Source: Thiomargarita sp.
GTDB taxonomy: Bacteria > Pseudomonadota > Gammaproteobacteria > Beggiatoales > Beggiatoaceae
Direction of reading: 5' to 3'
NCBI GenBank assembly: GCA_030635005.1
Contig: DAOVZS010000093.1
Location: 1-8,158 of the forward strand
Length of the DNA: 8,158 nt
In this document: positions 5,160 to 8,158 of the stretch, piece after piece
Layout: the number at the start of each line of letters is the position of its first letter
Numbering within the stretch: position 1 is the first letter of the stretch
The notes under the pieces: generated by a model
Seen by the model: the letters and a program-made list of their open reading frames with translations, nothing else
Told to the model about the DNA's origin: nothing
The model's database searches: none
Position numbers and translations under genes: made by a program

Positions 5160-7364
5160 TTAATAACTTGGAAATTCCTGCTGTATTTGTTGTGCACATT
5201 TCAGGGCTTCATTAAGTGCCTTGCCCCATTCTTGACGTAAGGCAATTTCTTTATTAAATTGGCGTAAATTATCAGCCCACAATTGCTCTCGTATTGGATC
5301 AAGAAAACTTTTCCATTCTTCTTTAATCCCCTTGGCTCTGACTAAACGATCTTTCATTTCTTCAACCAAAGCCGAAATAGCGTTTGCAGGATCGGATTGC
5401 AAATTTTCACTAAATTTTGTTCTGAGTTGATAAATTGTTTGCTGATAATGGCTGTCTAAACCTCGTGCAATTTCTTCGGATTTCTCTATGAAATTTTCCC
5501 GCGTCGCATCATTAGGCACAATATCATCCACCGCTTCACTACTATAGGTGCTTAATAAGCCCATTTCCTCTCGAACACGGTAATGAAAATGGCTGTGATA
5601 AGAAAAATTAAATTTTCTAATATAATCAAATGTTTTGTAGATATTAGGATGTTCTGCCTGATCCAATAATTTTTGAAAAGCGATAATAAGCACTCGGGGT
5701 TCGTTCGTTGGTTCTAAATTCTGAGACAACATTTTTTTCAAGGGTTTTGGAAAAACACGATCTAACACTTGTTTCAACGTTTCATCTATTTTCTTTTGCA
5801 GGTATTCATCCAATTCAGTGGCTAAAAACTCAGTTAAATAAGCACGTAAATAATTTAATTCTTCACCTACAACCCCTTTCCAACCACTATATTCCAAATA
5901 TTGATCTGCCAATTCTTCTTTACTGGGAATGGGGGCTGATTGTCTTGCTGCCTCACAAATTTCCTCTATTTTTTGTTGAAATTCAGTACTAATATTCAAT
6001 TCTTGTTGCACATCTAATACCAATTTTTCAAGCCCTGTAATCAATTCTTTAATAAAACGATCGGCTAAAAGGCGATATTTTCTTTCACGTGTTAAAGTGG
6101 CATTGCTTGTTGTAAAAGACGACAGGGCAGGTTTACAGGCTTGTGTGACGGTATTGATAATCGTATTGATTTTCTGTGTCAAAGTGTTGACATATTGTTG
6201 ATCAGTACTTTCTAATTTTTTCTCAATATGTCGTAAGACGACAGAAAACACTTTTTCTTCCACATCTTCAGAATCACTACAATTTGCATTCAAAATACTG
6301 GGTTTGCTATACGTTTCAGGTGGGTTAGCAGTCAGTAATGCGACCTGTTTTTTGTTAGATCCATCATTTTTTTCATTTAAAACAATAAATAAGCGATTAG
6401 CCAAATCGACTTCTCTCACAGCATTATCCACTAAATCAAATACACTATAATCTGCTTGTTCCCAATCAGTTCCCAACACATCAGGTGATTTCACAAAAAT
6501 AACCGCATCCACTTCATGTTCAAGTGAACCTACCAATTTCTTTTCATGTCCTTGTGCTGCTTCTAAACCGGGTAAGTCTACTAAGCATAAGCCAGTGACA
6601 TCATGATTAGGAAATTTAGTATAAATATTAGCCGTTTTAACAGCCAAATAACGGGTACGTCCGCTACTTTGGGTCACATAATCGATAATTTCATTTAATT
6701 CTAAAACTTTAGGCGATTTTGATAATGAGTCTGTAAAAGAAGGAAAAGCGTCATGAATTAATTTCAACTTTTCAAACACTGCTTTATCTAAATTACGATC
6801 TTTACTTAAACTATCATCTAATTCAGGTAAGGGATCGGCAAATCGCTTGAGTGAAAATGGTTTTGCAAGATTTAACTTATCATAATACGCATGAATAATT
6901 TCTTTCAGAAACTCTTCTCGCGTATAAAATTCAATTTTGGCATAAGATGATTCTTCAGAATGATAAATTTTACTTTTAGCACCTGTACAAGGCAGTTCAT
7001 CAGAAGTAGGGATTTCTTGATTGGAAAGCCCTGAAATTTGTTGTAAGAGTGTGCTTTTACCTTGACGGGCTTTACCTGCTACCCCAATATTAATGGTTTC
7101 CTTACTAAAGCGTTTGGTCAAATTGGCAATAGAGACATTTAATTCTTGAATATTCTCAGGAAGCGGGCGCAGTTGTTCAATAATTTTGGAAGTGATACGC
7201 ACAAAATCTGGGGGATCGTCATCTGCTTGAAGTTCTGTCTGCATCTGTTGCATACTGTCTAATTGCATGGCTAATTCATCTAATCCATTATAGACTTTTT
7301 CAAGCATCAGCACTTTTTTGTGCCGTAATTCTAAAACGTTTGTGATTACTGTTCTAACGGTCAT
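5160..7364 (-). CDS. Large dynamin-like GTPase
   Basis: This protein has 734 residues from the ATG at 7364. After a coiled-coil-like N-terminus (20-90) comes a dynamin-superfamily GTPase domain: G1 GKARQGKS (97-104) in INIGVAGKARQGKSTLL, G2 Thr127 in LPCTGAK, G3 DLPGL (263-267) and G4 EKND (331-334, Glu in place of Thr/Asn). Residues 375-734 are almost entirely helical, like the stalk region of bacterial dynamins. I see no transmembrane segment or paddle, so it may act in the cytosol or bind membrane peripherally. The frame also allows a TTG at 7394, ten codons longer. I prefer the ATG because AAGGA lies 11 nt upstream, whereas the TTG has no ribosome binding site and would leave only about 13 nt of leader from the predicted promoter. 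It heads the three-gene module. Dynamin-like GTPases in such settings are often linked to phage defence or stress, which is inference here. Confidence 0.88.
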   Translation of the reverse strand: MTVRTVITNVLELRHKKVLMLEKVYNGLDELAMQLDSMQQMQTELQADDDPPDFVRITSKIIEQLRPLPENIQELNVSIANLTKRFSKETINIGVAGKARQGKSTLLQQISGLSNQEIPTSDELPCTGAKSKIYHSEESSYAKIEFYTREEFLKEIIHAYYDKLNLAKPFSLKRFADPLPELDDSLSKDRNLDKAVFEKLKLIHDAFPSFTDSLSKSPKVLELNEIIDYVTQSSGRTRYLAVKTANIYTKFPNHDVTGLCLVDLPGLEAAQGHEKKLVGSLEHEVDAVIFVKSPDVLGTDWEQADYSVFDLVDNAVREVDLANRLFIVLNEKNDGSNKKQVALLTANPPETYSKPSILNANCSDSEDVEEKVFSVVLRHIEKKLESTDQQYVNTLTQKINTIINTVTQACKPALSSFTTSNATLTRERKYRLLADRFIKELITGLEKLVLDVQQELNISTEFQQKIEEICEAARQSAPIPSKEELADQYLEYSGWKGVVGEELNYLRAYLTEFLATELDEYLQKKIDETLKQVLDRVFPKPLKKMLSQNLEPTNEPRVLIIAFQKLLDQAEHPNIYKTFDYIRKFNFSYHSHFHYRVREEMGLLSTYSSEAVDDIVPNDATRENFIEKSEEIARGLDSHYQQTIYQLRTKFSENLQSDPANAISALVEEMKDRLVRAKGIKEEWKSFLDPIREQLWADNLRQFNKEIALRQEWGKALNEALKCAQQIQQEFPSY

Positions 7365-7413
7365 TGCGATGTTATTCCTTAGTCTATTACTCAATAAATC
7401 GATTATTCAAGAC

Positions 7414-7441
7414 AGTATACTTCTTTATATTTCATTGTAAC
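7414..7441 (-). promoter_or_regulatory. Candidate promoter of the GTPase operon
   Basis: GTTACA (7441-7436) matches the -35 consensus at four of six positions and TATACT (7419-7414) matches the -10 at five of six, with a 16-bp spacer. Transcription would start near 7407, about 43 nt before the preferred ATG. It lies just downstream of the sugar-nucleotide gene, as expected for an independently expressed accessory operon. Confidence 0.5.
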
Positions 7442-7459
7442 ATACTGCTAAAATGTTAC
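7437..7459. promoter_or_regulatory. Inverted repeat overlapping the -35 box, possible operator
   Basis: GTAACAT (7437-7443) and ATGTTAC (7453-7459) are perfect reverse complements separated by 9 bp, so the half-site centres are 16 bp apart. One arm covers five of the six bases of the -35 box. As RNA it would form a 7-bp stem, but no T tract follows on either strand, so a terminator is less likely than a binding site for a dimeric repressor. Confidence 0.5.
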
Positions 7460-7471
7460 GAATATCATAGA

Positions 7472-8158
7472 TTATTCTAATCGTCCATACACATCTTCAA
7501 AACGCACAATATCATCTTCACCTAAATAACTTCCCGATTGTATTTCAATCAGTTCTAAAGGCATTTTACCTGGATTTTCTAAACGATGTTTCACACCTAA
7601 AGGGATATAAGTGGATTGATTTTCACTGAGAATTTCCGTTTCTTCACCCCGTACAATACGGGCTGTCCCTTTCACTACAATCCAATGTTCTGAACGATGA
7701 TAATGCATTTGTAAAGATAAACACGCCCCTGGATTTACAATAATGCGTTTTACCTGAAAACGTTCTTCTATATCAATTTGTTCATAAGTGCCCCAAGGAC
7801 GATATACTTTGCGTTGTAAACTTGTTTCAGAACGTTTAGAGTCTTTTAAACGAGAAACTATTTTTTTAACATCTTGTACATGGTCTTTATCCGCGACTAA
7901 AATAGCATCTGCTGTTTCTACAATGATCAGATTATCAACCCCAATAGCGGTTAATAAACGATGTTCTGATCGTAAATAACAATGATGCACCTGTTCGGTA
8001 ATCACATCTCCAATGATGACATTATCAACACTGTCTTTCGGGCCATTCTCCCATACCGAAGACCCTGTGCCTATCTCTCTACACCGCACCACCCACGGAA
8101 TAGTCACCGCCTTCCGCGTAGGTTCCATCACCGCATAATCAATAGAATCACTAGGACA
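7472..8158 (-). CDS. manC: Mannose-1-phosphate guanylyltransferase / mannose-6-phosphate isomerase (type II), C-terminal part; 5' end beyond window
   Basis: Bifunctional ManC/AlgA/CpsB-type enzyme: it isomerises fructose-6-P to mannose-6-P and makes GDP-mannose from mannose-1-P and GTP, feeding capsule, O-antigen or exopolysaccharide. The 228 visible residues are roughly the last half of a protein of about 480. They begin in the nucleotidyltransferase domain with CPSDSIDYAVMEPT (1-14) and continue through VETADAILVADKDHVQDVKK (80-99). The cupin isomerase domain starts at RKVYRPWGTYEQ, with metal-site residues in QMHYHRSEHW (150-159) and His191 in GVKHRLENPGK, and ends in GSYLGEDDIVRFEDVYGR. 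Odd point: residues 22-32 read WVVRCREIGTG where the family has LDAGW(S/N)DVGSW, with no change in length. This is either damage to the guanylyltransferase half or sequence error near the edge. The isomerase half looks intact. manC is one of several names for this family. Confidence 0.92.
   Translation of the reverse strand, partial: CPSDSIDYAVMEPTRKAVTIPWVVRCREIGTGSSVWENGPKDSVDNVIIGDVITEQVHHCYLRSEHRLLTAIGVDNLIIVETADAILVADKDHVQDVKKIVSRLKDSKRSETSLQRKVYRPWGTYEQIDIEERFQVKRIIVNPGACLSLQMHYHRSEHWIVVKGTARIVRGEETEILSENQSTYIPLGVKHRLENPGKMPLELIEIQSGSYLGEDDIVRFEDVYGRLE

Noticed and set aside
7392..7394. TTG start for the large GTPase, ten codons upstream
   Set aside because: There is no ribosome binding site and it lies only about 13 nt from the predicted transcription start. 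The ATG at 7364 has AAGGA upstream. The longer form remains possible.
8063..8095. Pair of compensating frameshifts explaining the odd manC segment
   Set aside because: The other two frames hit stops within this stretch and give no match to the expected motif, although one has an isolated Gly-Trp. Substitutions fit better than indels.

Overview
This window is AT-rich, and every gene I can support lies on the minus strand. The reading order is therefore from high coordinates to low. Protein resemblance (a type II GDP-mannose enzyme, a cysteinyl-tRNA synthetase whose residue numbering matches E. coli, RtcB and an EstB-like esterase) points to an AT-rich gammaproteobacterium. The GC-rich palindromes at 5070-5122 remind me of dispersed repeats in Beggiatoa-like sulfur bacteria and cyanobacteria. 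That is recollection only, so I do not go below 'probable gammaproteobacterium'.

Layout in transcription order. (1) 8158-7472 is the 3' part of a bifunctional mannose-1-phosphate guanylyltransferase / mannose-6-phosphate isomerase. One usually invariant motif is scrambled near the window edge. (2) 7471-7365 holds a promoter overlapped by a perfect 7-bp inverted repeat. (3) 7364-3427 is a three-gene module: a large dynamin-like GTPase, a smaller TRAFAC/DO-GTPase-like protein and an unrecognised 236-residue protein. REP-like palindromes lie between the first two genes, and the last two overlap by ATGA. It looks like an accessory two-GTPase system of the kind proposed to act in biological conflict. 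(4) 3396-2047 is cysS. (5) 2004-1402 is an HNH protein with a Lys/Thr repeat linker and a C-terminal OST-HTH (LOTUS)-like domain, overlapping by ATGA with (6) an alpha/beta-hydrolase carboxylesterase (1405-743). Spacing suggests that genes 3 to 6 could be co-transcribed.

(7) The 225 bp between the esterase and rtcB is organised like a transcription attenuator. In order it has a promoter-like TTGACA, a 9-codon leader ORF with a good ribosome binding site, an 8-bp hairpin at the leader stop codon, an antiterminator-like segment, and a strong intrinsic terminator that ends 24 nt before the start codon. (8) 517-1 is the 5' part of rtcB, the RNA-repair ligase.

The two most promising things are the attenuator-like rtcB leader, which is consistent with translation-coupled control of RNA repair, and the two-GTPase operon with its unknown third partner. 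The HNH-repeat-LOTUS fusion comes next. No tRNA, rRNA, CRISPR array, insertion sequence or transposase gene is visible, and no gene-free stretch exceeds about 230 bp.
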